A stretch of 64,000 nt of DNA from Solibacillus silvestris. GTDB taxonomy: Bacteria > Bacillota > Bacilli > Bacillales_A > Planococcaceae. The position numbers and the translations under genes were made by a program. Under the pieces are notes generated by a model that was not told the origin of the DNA, did no database searches, and was given only the letters and a program-made list of their open reading frames with translations. This document shows positions 16,114-25,498 of the stretch, piece by piece. Numbering within the stretch: the first letter of the stretch is position 1; each line of letters begins with the position of its first letter. The DNA lies in NCBI GenBank assembly GCA_001586195.1, contig CP014609.1:1400001-1464000 (forward strand), in the 5' to 3' direction.

Positions 16114-17055
16114 ATGGAAGTACATAAAATTGTTATACCTACACCATATGCAGTGGGGGATGTAAATGCTTTTCTAGTAAAGGGAGATGCACTGACGTTA
16201 TTTGATGCAGGGCCGAAAACCGAAGAAGCGTATGAAGCGATCAAATGGGGTTTACGCGCTGCAGGCTATGATATGAAAGACGTGGAACAAGTTGTACTGA
16301 CACATCATCATCCGGACCATGCCGGTTGGATCGACGCATTTCCCGGCGCGGAACTGTTAGGGCATCAATATGTTGATTACTGGATGAAAAAAGAGCCGGA
16401 ATTTCTGCAGTATCATGAGCGGTTTTTCAAAAAGCTTTTAATCGAGCAAGGAGTACCGGAAAAATACGTAAACCGGATTTTACATGTAAAAGGGGAAATC
16501 GAGCTATTCGGTACGATTCCGCTGACTGGGTATTTAAAAGAGGGCGATGAAGTGCCAGGTCATCCTGGATTGAAAGTATATGAAACACCCGGACATGCAC
16601 AAAGCCATCTGATTTTTGTCGACGAGACTACTCGGGAATGTATCGGTGGAGATTTACTGCTGGAACGCACATCATCGAATCCATTAGTAGAGCCACCGCT
16701 TAATTTATCGATGGAACGTCCTAAATCATTGCTGCAGTATAATGAATCACTCAAGCGCCTGAAAAATTTAGAGATTTCAAAAGTGTACACGGGGCACGGT
16801 GGGGAACTGATAAATATCGAACCACTCATTGATGAACGGTTGGAAAAACAAAGACAACGTGCATTAAAAGTATACGGTCTGCTTCAAACACCGCAGACAA
16901 ACTTTGAAATGACTACTCATTTATTTGAACGGATTTACCAGCAGCAATTAGGACTGACACTATCGGAAACGTTAGGGCAGTTTGATTACTTGGTCGATCA
17001 AGGGATGGTCGAGATTGAAGTGCGGGATGGGATTCATTATTATAGGAAATGCTGA
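16114..17055 (+). CDS. MBL-fold metallohydrolase, YqjP-like
   Basis: 313 residues from ATG 16114. The metallo-beta-lactamase core carries THHHPDHAG (zinc site), ETPGHAQSHLI, GGDLLL and VYTGHGG. The last 80 residues form a winged-helix-like domain, as in LACTB2/YqjP proteins. Position between proC and a short-chain dehydrogenase gene (the latter now 22 kb away) resembles B. subtilis yqjP. The reaction is unknown; thioester or lactone hydrolysis is plausible. The FadR-like site upstream suggests a link to fatty-acid metabolism. Confidence 0.88.
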   Translation: MEVHKIVIPTPYAVGDVNAFLVKGDALTLFDAGPKTEEAYEAIKWGLRAAGYDMKDVEQVVLTHHHPDHAGWIDAFPGAELLGHQYVDYWMKKEPEFLQYHERFFKKLLIEQGVPEKYVNRILHVKGEIELFGTIPLTGYLKEGDEVPGHPGLKVYETPGHAQSHLIFVDETTRECIGGDLLLERTSSNPLVEPPLNLSMERPKSLLQYNESLKRLKNLEISKVYTGHGGELINIEPLIDERLEKQRQRALKVYGLLQTPQTNFEMTTHLFERIYQQQLGLTLSETLGQFDYLVDQGMVEIEVRDGIHYYRKC

Positions 17056-17216
17056 GTGCGATAGAGAAGGATTTTGACACTTTTTTTATTTCAATAAGTC
17101 CAACGATTTTTATTTTTTTCTGATCGTTTTCATGGATGCCGGAAAAGCAAAAAATAGCCACTGGTCATTGCATGGAAGACGAAGACGAACTGTATTAATA
17201 AGAATCCATAAGAAAA

Positions 17217-17253
17217 GGGAGTGTCCGAGAATTATTTCTGGGACACTCCCTTT
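17217..17253 (+). terminator. Intrinsic terminator of the MBL gene
   Basis: GGGAGTGTCC / GGGACACTCCC, 10-bp stem with a 13-nt loop, then TTT. The short U-run makes it moderate. Confidence 0.6.
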
Positions 17254-17331
17254 GCGCCGAAGATGGTAAGAATTTGTTCCAACTACCGCAGAAGCACCGT
17301 CTAAAGCGGACATTACTACACGAGGCTTGCA

Positions 17332-17361
17332 CTGTCCAAAAAGTTTCGACTTTTTGGACAG
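17332..17361. terminator. UUCG-capped hairpin between convergent genes
   Basis: CTGTCCAAAAAGT-TTCG-ACTTTTTGGACAG, a perfect 13-bp stem with an exceptionally stable tetraloop. It serves as a terminator-like element for the YitT gene (minus) and perhaps both directions. Confidence 0.6.
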
Positions 17362-17414
17362 CCCCTACTTTGGTTTATATTTGCAATTAGGCGGGGACCA
17401 ATAACCTTATCGTA

Positions 17415-18254
17415 TTAAGACTTGGATAGCTCAATAAAGCCTTCTCCAAACACATCCCGTACATCATGGACTGCAATAAAGGCATCCGAATCTGCTTCTT
17501 TTACGATATTTTTTAGCTTAATCACTTCTTGTCTGCTAATAACGATATAGAGGATTTCCTTTTGTTCCTTCGTATAATAGCCGTGCCCGGAAAGAACTGT
17601 TATACCACGGTTCATTTTATAGCTTACTTGATCTGCGATGGCATTCGGATTTTTCGAAATGATTGTCACCGCTTTTTGAGGATTCACCCCTTCAATTACA
17701 AATTCCATCACCTTTGTACCGATGTAAAGCATCAAAATCGTGAGCATAAGTGCTTCTGCGCCGATAATGAAATAAGATGAGAATGCGACGATTAAATCGA
17801 AAAAGAGTAGCGCGTAGCTAATATTCCAGCCTAGGAATTTATTTGCTATTCTCGCTAGGATGGTTGTGCCGGCAGTAGTACCACCGACGCGGATAATTAA
17901 GCCAATCCCAATACCAACAAAAACCCCACCAAAAATGGCATTAATTATAATTTCATCTGATTGAATAGACCAAGATTCAGTTAAATATAAGAAAATTGAA
18001 TTGAAGATTATGGCGATAATCGTATAAATGGTTGTTTGCCTATTGAGAAATCGATAGCCGATTATTAAAAGGACAGCATTGATAGCAAAGCTGACAAGAC
18101 TAGGAGACCATCCCATTACATAATAAAGAATAATCGTGACACCTGTTACACCGCCTTCACCTAAATCGTTTGGAATAACGAATAAGTTGATAGCAAGTGC
18201 AAAAAGAAATGCCCCAACCATTATTATAATAAAATCAGTTGTAAATTTTTTCAT
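17415..18254 (-). CDS. YitT family membrane protein (DUF2179)
   Basis: 279 residues: five or six TM helices in the first 190 residues (with the family motif FVIPNDLGEGGVTG and RVGGTTAGTTILA), then a cytoplasmic DUF2179 domain (KAVTIISKNPNAIAD, GVTVLSGHGYYTKE-like, ILYIVISRQEVIKLKNIV). Full-length for the family. Physiological role unclear; family members are common in Bacilli in several copies. Monocistronic. Confidence 0.92.
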   Translation of the reverse strand: MKKFTTDFIIIMVGAFLFALAINLFVIPNDLGEGGVTGVTIILYYVMGWSPSLVSFAINAVLLIIGYRFLNRQTTIYTIIAIIFNSIFLYLTESWSIQSDEIIINAIFGGVFVGIGIGLIIRVGGTTAGTTILARIANKFLGWNISYALLFFDLIVAFSSYFIIGAEALMLTILMLYIGTKVMEFVIEGVNPQKAVTIISKNPNAIADQVSYKMNRGITVLSGHGYYTKEQKEILYIVISRQEVIKLKNIVKEADSDAFIAVHDVRDVFGEGFIELSKS

Positions 18255-18407
18255 ATTTCACTCCACCGTTTGTAACTAAAATTTGCCATAGTCGATATTG
18301 TTTCAAAGAGGAACCATTTTATCGAGTGCCTATGGAGTTGGATAACGCCAACAGCTATTTGGTATTTTAATGTGCCTGCAATATTATAACTTGCAAGGAG
18401 CCATTAC

Positions 18408-19106
18408 TCAATCATTTGTATAAATTAATTGGAGCAGTAAAAACGCATAGTTGTTTTCTCGAATAATTTCAAGCGGCCTAAAGGAGATCGGCTGTTTAAA
18501 AATGGGTCCATCAATAACAGTTGTATGAAACTCGCCACCCTCACCACAAGGATCAATGCCCCGAGATTTTAGTTCCTGCACATATTCATAAGTTAATACT
18601 TTCCCTAAATCATCTTCACACATACCGAGTGTTAAGTTAACCGTAGTAATGATTGTTTTAAAACCTAAATTAATGAAGCGTTCCACAATTTCTGTATGAT
18701 CCGCTTGCCATAAAGGCATTCCGAGCGTTAAGTTTGCAATGTTTGTCACTTTTTCATGCCAGCAGCCATGCTCTGGCATATCGAGATCGCCTGTAACAAG
18801 TGCTTCTGCTCCTAATGTTTTCATTTTGTGCAGCATATCAATAAACGTTGCTTCATAGTTTTCCCAGCTTGCTGCTGCTAAATAAATTGGTAAGCCAATA
18901 GACGCTGCTTGTGCTTTTATGAAATCGACGGTCATTCCATGAGAGTGAGATCGTGTCCCATATTCTTCGAGTACGATAATTAAACCTACAGCTTTCCCGG
19001 TCTTCATGGCCTCGTATAAAGCGAGTGTACTATCTTTCCCTCCGCTAAAGGAAACAACAAACTTTTGACCATCTGCACCGGTTTTCCAATCTTGTGAAAT
19101 TCCCAT
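18408..19106 (-). CDS. Diphthine-ammonia ligase-like PP-loop ATPase
   Basis: 232 residues. PP-loop motif FSGGKDSTLALYEA near the N-terminus, then the family blocks HSHGMTVDFIKAQA, LGAEALVTGDLD, MPLWQ and CGEGGEFHTTVIDGP. This is the Dph6/MJ0570-related ATP-binding family. Bacteria lack diphthamide, so the real substrate is unknown; adenylation of a carboxyl or amide formation is the likely chemistry. An AAAGGAG ribosome site precedes ATG 19106. The N-terminal 10 residues are an extension before the PP-loop strand. Confidence 0.88.
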   Translation of the reverse strand: MGISQDWKTGADGQKFVVSFSGGKDSTLALYEAMKTGKAVGLIIVLEEYGTRSHSHGMTVDFIKAQAASIGLPIYLAAASWENYEATFIDMLHKMKTLGAEALVTGDLDMPEHGCWHEKVTNIANLTLGMPLWQADHTEIVERFINLGFKTIITTVNLTLGMCEDDLGKVLTYEYVQELKSRGIDPCGEGGEFHTTVIDGPIFKQPISFRPLEIIRENNYAFLLLQLIYTND

Positions 19107-19412
19107 CCTATGTATCTCCTTTTATATAATGAATGAACAATCTAACTGCTTCGATTATTCTGTCTAACTTAGTGTAGCGTATCCATCGCTCGTTTTCATT
19201 GAAAAACATTTTAATCGAAAAAATGGAATGGTAGTAGCTACTGCAAGTACGAAACAACTGTCATTGGTTCGTTTCGACCACCCCCCGGAACCTACAATAT
19301 TTTACTATGTTTCCCGTACTATTTTTAGCATTTCCTATCTGCAGCTAGACTTCCATAAGCAAGATTTTATATGCTAATCTCAACAAGATTTGTTTGCAAA
19401 GGATGGGATACA
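19107..19412. other. Intergenic region between divergent units
   Basis: 306 bp separating the PP-loop gene (minus) from the pectin locus (plus). No confident promoter, cre site or hairpin terminator could be picked out by eye. AT-rich near 19365, where a promoter for GH28 would be expected. Confidence 0.4.
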
Positions 19413-20759
19413 ATGCAGCATAGTTCGGCGGTTTATAATATTGAACAGTTTGGTGCGGTAGGTGATGGCTGGGCCAATAACACATCTGCGATTAAGCGTG
19501 CGGTAGAGGCTTGTTCACAGGGAGGGGGCGGGACGGTTTATGTGCCTGCCGGTGTGTTTGTGACGGGTGCGATTGAACTGAAAAGTAATATGCATTTGCA
19601 TTTGGAGGCGGGTTCCGAGCTTTTGTTTTCAAATGATCGGGAGGATTATCCGGTCATTTCCTCTCGCTGGGAAGGGGCAAGTCGAGATGTATATATGTCC
19701 TGTATTTATGCCTGTCATGCAAAAAATATTGCGATTACAGGCTTTGGCACACTCAATGGCCAGGGTGCTTACTGGTGGAAACTTTTTAAAGAGGATGCCC
19801 TCGCATATCCTCGCCCTAATTTAGTGAGCTTTGACCATTGTGAGCGGGTGCATGTTGAGCAGGTGAAAATGATTGATTCACCGAGCTGGACGGTACATCC
19901 GAACGATTGTGACAATGTGACGATTTCGGCTGTGTCGATTGTTAATCCGGCGAATTCCCCGAATACGGACGGCATTAATCCGGAATCGTGCCGCAACGTG
20001 AGAATTTCCGATTGTTCGATTGACGTCGGGGATGACTGTATTGCGATAAAATCGGGTACTGAGGATGCGGAGCGTGTGATTCCTTGTGAGAATATAACGA
20101 TTACGAACTGTACGATGCTCCACGGTCATGGCGGGGTCGTCTTCGGCAGTGAGATGAGCGGAGATATTCGCAATGTCGTTGTGTCGAACTGTATTTTTGA
20201 AGGCACAGACCGCGGCATTCGCTTTAAGTCACGGCGAGGAAGAGGCGGTACGATTGAAAATATCCGTGTAAACAATATTGTGATGAATAATATCATTTGT
20301 CCGTTTATACTAAACTTATATTATTATCACGGTCCACGAGGTATGGAGCCGTATGTTTCGGATAAGGAGGTGCAGCCTGTTACAGCGCTGACACCGAAGT
20401 TCAGACATATTCATTTTTCGAATATAACCGCGACGGACGTGACGGCGGCTGCCGGCTTTATGTATGGCTTACCGGAGATGCCGGTTGAGGATATTACATT
20501 CAGCCATATTCGTATTGCGATGAAACCGGATGCAGAGCCAGATTTACCGGCAATGATGGTGGATCTGGAACCGATGAAACAACGTGGTTTTTTCTGTTCC
20601 AATGCGGAAGATGTGTTGTTTGAGCATGTGACGGTCCAACAGCATGAAGGACCGGCATTTGAAATAACGAATAGTAAAAATGTCGTGATGGAACACTGTC
20701 GTTCCAAAGATACGGTAAAGGATGAAATGCTTGTCCAAATGTCGAATGTGAGAAGCTAG
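19413..20759 (+). CDS. GH28 polygalacturonase-family glycosidase
   Basis: 448 residues from ATG 19413, chosen because AAAGGATGGG precedes it. It hydrolyses alpha-1,4-galacturonosyl bonds, probably exo-wise on imported oligomers because there is no signal peptide. It has a right-handed beta-helix with the GH28 motifs NTDG (catalytic Asp), DDC (catalytic pair), GHGG and RFK (RIK equivalent). An N-terminal GAVGDG pectate-lyase-3-like coil is present. It is followed 22 bp later by a solute-binding lipoprotein gene, so it opens the pectin locus. Confidence 0.92.
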   Translation: MQHSSAVYNIEQFGAVGDGWANNTSAIKRAVEACSQGGGGTVYVPAGVFVTGAIELKSNMHLHLEAGSELLFSNDREDYPVISSRWEGASRDVYMSCIYACHAKNIAITGFGTLNGQGAYWWKLFKEDALAYPRPNLVSFDHCERVHVEQVKMIDSPSWTVHPNDCDNVTISAVSIVNPANSPNTDGINPESCRNVRISDCSIDVGDDCIAIKSGTEDAERVIPCENITITNCTMLHGHGGVVFGSEMSGDIRNVVVSNCIFEGTDRGIRFKSRRGRGGTIENIRVNNIVMNNIICPFILNLYYYHGPRGMEPYVSDKEVQPVTALTPKFRHIHFSNITATDVTAAAGFMYGLPEMPVEDITFSHIRIAMKPDAEPDLPAMMVDLEPMKQRGFFCSNAEDVLFEHVTVQQHEGPAFEITNSKNVVMEHCRSKDTVKDEMLVQMSNVRS

Positions 20760-20781
20760 CTAACGTTAAGGGGGAATCTCA

Positions 20782-22122
20782 TTGAGCAGCTTACGAAAAA
20801 CCTATATGTTATATGTCTTCCCCATTTGTTTACTGTTTATGTTGGCGGGTTGTTCAAGTGAGGAAGCAGAAAAGGTGGATGGCTCGCCAAAAAAAGACGT
20901 GACCTTAACGTTTTGGTTTGATGATGCCGGTCCGTTACGAACGGCCATTTGGAAAGAACTGATCGCGACCTTTGAAGATGAGTATCCCCATATTCATATT
21001 GAATACGAAGGCTTCGTGAAGGATATCGCGAAACCGAAATTCAATTCGGCACTCGCAATGCAGGCATTGCCGGATGTTGGCAGCATTTATACGAGCTGGT
21101 TACCAGAATATACATATCGTGAAGCATTGGTGCCACTGGATGCCTATTTTGAAAAGTGGGAAGAAGGAGACAAGATTGCGGAGTCTCTCATCAGTTACAA
21201 TCGAAATATATCACAGGATCATCAATTGTACGGATTGCCTTACACTCGAAATATGGATGTCCTCTGGGTACGAAAGGATTGGCTCTCCAACTATGAGCTG
21301 GATACGATAGATACATGGGATGACTTTTTTCATACGGTGAAAACCTTTACGGATAAGGAGCAGCAACAGTATGGATACAGCATCCGCGGCGGGGAAGGGT
21401 CGTCACTTCAGCTGCAGCGGATGATGTATGCCTATTCGGGTATTTCGACGTATATCAAAAATGGAGAGAGTACGATTGATGACCCGCTCCATGTGGAGTT
21501 TCTGGAAAAATATTTGTCGCTCTATGACGTGCATACATCGAGAAATGATATTGTGAAAGATTATAAAGGCATGCTTGACGATTTTGAGCATGGCGCTGTC
21601 GGTTTAATCCAGCATAATATCGGCTCTTATGCAGAGCATCAAAAAGTGCTGTCGCCGGATCAGTTTCAGGCATTGCCATTGCCGAAATCAGTCAATGGGC
21701 ATTACACTGTCGAGGCAGGCAATACGATGGATATGGTAATGTTCGAGGGCACCGATCATCCGGAAGAGGCATGGACATTTATTTCCTTTATCGCGTCGCA
21801 AAAGGGACAAAGCCATTGGAACAAACGAGTCGGTCAATTGCCGACACATGAGGATGTGCTGGAGGAGGGCTGGGTGCAAAATTCGCCGCATCTGCAAACA
21901 GCGCTTTCTGTCTATCAAGATCCGAACACGAAAATGTACGAGCCGCCGTTCTATTTAATTGCGTATAATTCCATCCGGTTTACGATTGTCGAACCTGGGC
22001 TTCAGGAAGTGCTGAGCGGTACGAAAACAATCGAGCAGTTCTTGAAAGAGTGGAGCGTGGCCATTGAAAATGAATATGCACTATATGAAAAATATCATGC
22101 CCAAACGGGAAGCGCTGAGTAG
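20782..22122 (+). CDS. ABC sugar-binding lipoprotein 1 (family 1 extracellular SBP)
   Basis: 446 residues from TTG 20782, with AAGGGGG at 20768-20774. Signal peptide with lipobox LAGC. The mature part has the MalE-type pattern: TLTFWFDDAGPLRT, IATFEDEYPHIHIEY, a PDVG..YTSWLPEY block and YGLPYTRNMDVLWVRKDWL. It should capture oligogalacturonides for the permeases encoded downstream. It is a close paralogue of the lipoprotein at 24076-25413. A terminator overlapping the stop separates it from the permease operon. Confidence 0.9.
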   Translation: MSSLRKTYMLYVFPICLLFMLAGCSSEEAEKVDGSPKKDVTLTFWFDDAGPLRTAIWKELIATFEDEYPHIHIEYEGFVKDIAKPKFNSALAMQALPDVGSIYTSWLPEYTYREALVPLDAYFEKWEEGDKIAESLISYNRNISQDHQLYGLPYTRNMDVLWVRKDWLSNYELDTIDTWDDFFHTVKTFTDKEQQQYGYSIRGGEGSSLQLQRMMYAYSGISTYIKNGESTIDDPLHVEFLEKYLSLYDVHTSRNDIVKDYKGMLDDFEHGAVGLIQHNIGSYAEHQKVLSPDQFQALPLPKSVNGHYTVEAGNTMDMVMFEGTDHPEEAWTFISFIASQKGQSHWNKRVGQLPTHEDVLEEGWVQNSPHLQTALSVYQDPNTKMYEPPFYLIAYNSIRFTIVEPGLQEVLSGTKTIEQFLKEWSVAIENEYALYEKYHAQTGSAE

Positions 22123-22148
22123 GTGAAAAAACTGCTCAGCGTTTTTTT
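22113..22148 (+). terminator. Intrinsic terminator
   Basis: CGCTGAG / CTCAGCG stem followed by seven T. The left arm overlaps the last codons of the lipoprotein gene. Confidence 0.85.
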
Positions 22149-22212
22149 ATGCCATCAAAATGTGAAGATTCTTAAAATTTTTATCTAACATCTTAATATT
22201 TTGAATATTTCG

Positions 22213-22227
22213 GGAAAGCGTTTTCAA
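22213..22227. promoter_or_regulatory. CcpA cre site before the permease operon
   Basis: GGAAAGCGTTTTCAA, close to the cre consensus TGWAARCGYTWNCW. Lies about 33 nt upstream of the first permease start. Confidence 0.75.
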
Positions 22228-22259
22228 TTAGAATGATTTGTAAGAAGGGAGGAAATTTA

Positions 22260-23201
22260 ATGAGTTATTCCCCAGAAGTAAATGAACCAGTATTGGAAAA
22301 AAAGAAAAGCGAAAAAGTCCGCAAATTTAATAAGGCGAAGCTGGTCCCATATCTATTCATTACGCCGGCCGTACTAATGGTTGTAAGTTTCCTTTTCTAC
22401 CCGATAGGAATGGTATTTTATTATAGCTTCCAAAACTACGATATTTCGGCACCTTACTATAATAGTTTTGCAGGGCTCGATAACTTCGTGAATATTTTTA
22501 CCAGTGATAAGCTGTTCTTCCCGAGTTTACTCAACAGTTTGAAGTGGGTTGTTACAGAAGTGGGGCTTCAATTGGTATTTGGTTTGATTTTGGCTCTGTT
22601 GCTGAACCAGACATTTAAATTCAGAGGGATTATACGTGCGGTTGCTTTTATTCCTTGGGCGATTTCAGGTGTACTGGCATCTGTTATCTGGTCACTGATG
22701 TACAACGAACATATGGGTGTACTGAATGATATCCTGATGCGTTTCGGCATTATAGATTCACCGCAAGCCTTTTTGGCAAGTACATCTACCGCATTTGGTG
22801 CAGTAGTTATTGCCGAACTGTGGAGGGGGATTCCATTCTTTGCGATTACCCTTTTGGCCGGTCTGCAAAGTATTCCGCAAGAATTGTACGAAGCAGCGCG
22901 CGTAGATGGTGCGAGCCGCTGGAAATCATTCCTGTTCGTAACATTGCCGCAGCTGAAAAATACGATTATTTTAACGACACTGCTGCGAGTGGTTTGGGAG
23001 TTTAATAACGTTGACCTGATCTTCAACTTAACAGGCGGCGGACCTGCCCATTCAACAACGACACTGACTATGTATATTGCAGAATTAGCTGTACATGGCA
23101 GTAACTTTGGATATGGCTCAGCGCTTACAGTCATTTCGTTTGGTATTCTATTAGTTTTCGCGGCGCTTTATCTGAAATTATCGCGCTATGAAAAGGAGTG
23201 A
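22260..23201 (+). CDS. Sugar ABC transporter permease 1
   Basis: 313 residues; ATG 22260 follows AGGGAGG (22247-22254 region). MalF/UgpA-like inner-membrane subunit with six TM helices. The EAA loop reads EAARVDGASRWKSFLFVTLP and contacts the ATPase. It pairs with the permease 6 bp downstream. No ATPase gene is in this operon; the MsmX-type ATPase at 33093 is the likely energiser. Confidence 0.93.
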   Translation: MSYSPEVNEPVLEKKKSEKVRKFNKAKLVPYLFITPAVLMVVSFLFYPIGMVFYYSFQNYDISAPYYNSFAGLDNFVNIFTSDKLFFPSLLNSLKWVVTEVGLQLVFGLILALLLNQTFKFRGIIRAVAFIPWAISGVLASVIWSLMYNEHMGVLNDILMRFGIIDSPQAFLASTSTAFGAVVIAELWRGIPFFAITLLAGLQSIPQELYEAARVDGASRWKSFLFVTLPQLKNTIILTTLLRVVWEFNNVDLIFNLTGGGPAHSTTTLTMYIAELAVHGSNFGYGSALTVISFGILLVFAALYLKLSRYEKE

Positions 23202-23207
23202 TAGCCT

Positions 23208-24044
23208 ATGTTTTCTAAAAATAAAAAAATAGATAAGTTATTGACACTTTATGTGCCGCTCGGTATGTTGTTAAGTTTTACCCTTTTCCCGCTCTATTGG
23301 ACGATCAATACGGCGTTCAAGCCTGAGGGAGATATTATGAAGCGTCCGCTGGAATATGCGCCGCTTAATCCGACAGTGGAAAACTTTGTGATGGCGTGGA
23401 ATAATGTCGGGTTTGCCACATTCATGAAAAACAGTTTGATCGTCGGCGTCAGTACAGTAATTGTCGTATTGATCTGTTCAACATTATCCGGCTATGCATT
23501 GGCCCGTTATCAGTTCAAGGGAAAACGCGCTTTTATGCTGATGCTGTTATGTACGCAATTTATCCCGAGATCAATGATGATTATCCCGTTATTTATCATT
23601 TTCAAAAATTTAGGGCTGATCAGCAGTCCACTCGCTCTAATTATTACGTATACGGCGATTGAGATTCCGTTTACGACCATATTGATGAGCGGGTTCATCG
23701 CAAACGTTCCGAAAGAATTAGAGGAAGCGGCGATGATTGATGGGTGTACGAAACTTCAGTCCATCCGTCATGTCGTGTTCCCGCTGCTTCTTCCAGGTAT
23801 TGTCGCAACAGGGGTGTTTACATTCATTTACACATGGAATGAATTTTTAATTGCCTTAATGCTCACGAATCGTCAGGACCGGTTCACCTTGCCGGTCGGT
23901 CTGAGTACGATGATGGGCGAATTCAATGTCAACTATGGTGCGTTGGCAGCAGGCAGTGTCATTGCCTTAATTCCGGCAGTAATTTTATTTGCATATGCAC
24001 AAAAGCATTTAGTCAATGGTATGGGTGGAGCAGTAAAAGGTTAA
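23208..24044 (+). CDS. Sugar ABC transporter permease 2
   Basis: 278 residues, MalG/UgpE-like, six TM helices. EAA loop EEAAMIDGCTKLQSIRHVVF followed by PLLLPGIVATGVF. Start ATG 23208 is 6 bp after the previous stop, indicating translational coupling. It forms the translocation pore with permease 1. Confidence 0.93.
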   Translation: MFSKNKKIDKLLTLYVPLGMLLSFTLFPLYWTINTAFKPEGDIMKRPLEYAPLNPTVENFVMAWNNVGFATFMKNSLIVGVSTVIVVLICSTLSGYALARYQFKGKRAFMLMLLCTQFIPRSMMIIPLFIIFKNLGLISSPLALIITYTAIEIPFTTILMSGFIANVPKELEEAAMIDGCTKLQSIRHVVFPLLLPGIVATGVFTFIYTWNEFLIALMLTNRQDRFTLPVGLSTMMGEFNVNYGALAAGSVIALIPAVILFAYAQKHLVNGMGGAVKG

Positions 24045-24075
24045 TTGTACATGAATTTATAAGGGGTGAAGGTTG

Positions 24076-25413
24076 ATGTTCAAAAGCAAGTTCAGAAAAT
24101 CGATAGCAGTAGGTACGATCGCAACAGCGTTATTATTGGCCGCTTGCGGGGATGATGAGTCGGCAGGTAAAAAAGAGGTATCAGCAGAAAACGGGAAGCC
24201 GGTAAAAATTACGTTCTGGGATGAAAATGCCGGACCGCAGCGAACACCGATTTGGGAGGAATTAATTTCCCGATTTGAAAAGGAAAACCCGATGATTGAT
24301 GTGGAGTATGTCGGATTACCGAAAGACTCGGCAAAATCAAAAATGGATGCGGCCATCGCAGCGGACGATACGCCGGATTTGGCATCTGTTCAAACGAGCT
24401 GGTTACCTGAATTCTCGATTCGTGAAGCATTACTGCCATTAGATGATTATTTTGCTGATTCAGAGCTGAACGGTATGATCAATGAAGGGGCACTGAATTT
24501 CAATAAGGACATCGTAGCGGATAAAAAGCTATACGGAATTCCTTATACACAAAACCTGGATATCCTTTGGGTACGCAAAGACTGGTTTGAAGAAAAAGGA
24601 GTAAAGATTCCTGAGACTTGGGATGAATTTTATGCGGCTGCAGAAGCAATGACGGATAAAGTGAATAATCGCTACGGCTATACAATCCGTGGCGGAGCAG
24701 GCGGATCATTCCAAATTCAGCGTATGATGTATGCGTACAACGGGTTTGAAAATTATTTGACGGAAGACGGCAAAGCAACGATCAATGATTCGAAAAACGT
24801 CGAGTTTATCGAAAAGTATTTATCGTTATATGAAGACTACACACCGAAAAGCGATATTACAAACGGCTATAAAGAAATGATCGCCGGTTTTGATACAGGT
24901 GTAGTGGCAATGGTACAACATAACATCGGTTCATTCGGTGAGCACAAGGAAGCATTGGAAGAAGGACAGTTCCAGGCGATTCCACTGCCTAAATCGGAAG
25001 ACGGCAATTACGTGGCGGAAGGCGGAAATACGATCGGTATTTCAATTTTCAACGGGACAGACAATCCCGATGAAGCATGGAAATTTGCAGAATTCCTGAA
25101 CTCGGCAGCTAGTCAAAGTTTCTGGAATGAGCAAGTCGGTCAGATTCCGACGAACAGTGACGTGTTAAAAGAAGACTGGATTCAAAATTCGCCTCATATT
25201 CAAACAGCATTTGAAGTGTATGATGATCCGAACACAGTTCTTTATAAGCCGCCATTCTATTTACCTGAATACCGTTCAATCCTGGATGGTACGGTCGATG
25301 CGGGAATCCAATCGGTAATGAGTGGTAAAGCGTCAGCACAGGAATTTTTAGATGAGTGGGCGGGTGCGATGGAGGCTGCGCAAGCTAAATACTCAGAGCA
25401 CTTCGGCAAATAA
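24076..25413 (+). CDS. ABC sugar-binding lipoprotein 2
   Basis: 445 residues; ATG 24076 is preferred to the TTG three bases earlier because of AAGGGGTGA at 24061-24069. Lipobox LLAAC. It is a paralogue of the protein at 20782: KITFWDENAGPQRTPIWEEL, TSWLPEFSIREALLPLDDYF, YGIPYTQNLDILWVRKDWF and YGYTIRGGAGGSFQIQRMMY all have counterparts there. It is the receptor encoded inside the permease operon, so it is probably the main one. The two may differ in oligomer length or affinity. Confidence 0.92.
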   Translation: MFKSKFRKSIAVGTIATALLLAACGDDESAGKKEVSAENGKPVKITFWDENAGPQRTPIWEELISRFEKENPMIDVEYVGLPKDSAKSKMDAAIAADDTPDLASVQTSWLPEFSIREALLPLDDYFADSELNGMINEGALNFNKDIVADKKLYGIPYTQNLDILWVRKDWFEEKGVKIPETWDEFYAAAEAMTDKVNNRYGYTIRGGAGGSFQIQRMMYAYNGFENYLTEDGKATINDSKNVEFIEKYLSLYEDYTPKSDITNGYKEMIAGFDTGVVAMVQHNIGSFGEHKEALEEGQFQAIPLPKSEDGNYVAEGGNTIGISIFNGTDNPDEAWKFAEFLNSAASQSFWNEQVGQIPTNSDVLKEDWIQNSPHIQTAFEVYDDPNTVLYKPPFYLPEYRSILDGTVDAGIQSVMSGKASAQEFLDEWAGAMEAAQAKYSEHFGK

Positions 25414-25420
25414 TACAAAA

Positions 25421-25457
25421 AAAGGGTGCGGTGCTTTAGCCACACCCTTTGTTTTTT
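25421..25457 (+). terminator. Intrinsic terminator inside the locus
   Basis: AAAGGGTG / CACACCCTTT stem followed by GTTTTTT. It lies between the lipoprotein and GH105 genes and may reduce, rather than stop, read-through. Confidence 0.75.
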
Positions 25458-25498
25458 GAAATTTACAGACGACGCTAAAGCTAAAGGAGAGGGCACAA

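Larger units (their letters stand above)
17056..17414. other. Intergenic region with two stable hairpins
   Basis: Between convergent genes. Holds GGGAGTGTCC / GGGACACTCCC followed by TTT (17217-17253), and a 13-bp stem CTGTCCAAAAAGT / ACTTTTTGGACAG closed by TTCG (17332-17361). A related GGCTGTCCAAAAGT hairpin occurs at 34236-34274. The sequence 17100-17200 reads like an eroded interspersed element, but no family can be named. Confidence 0.6.
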
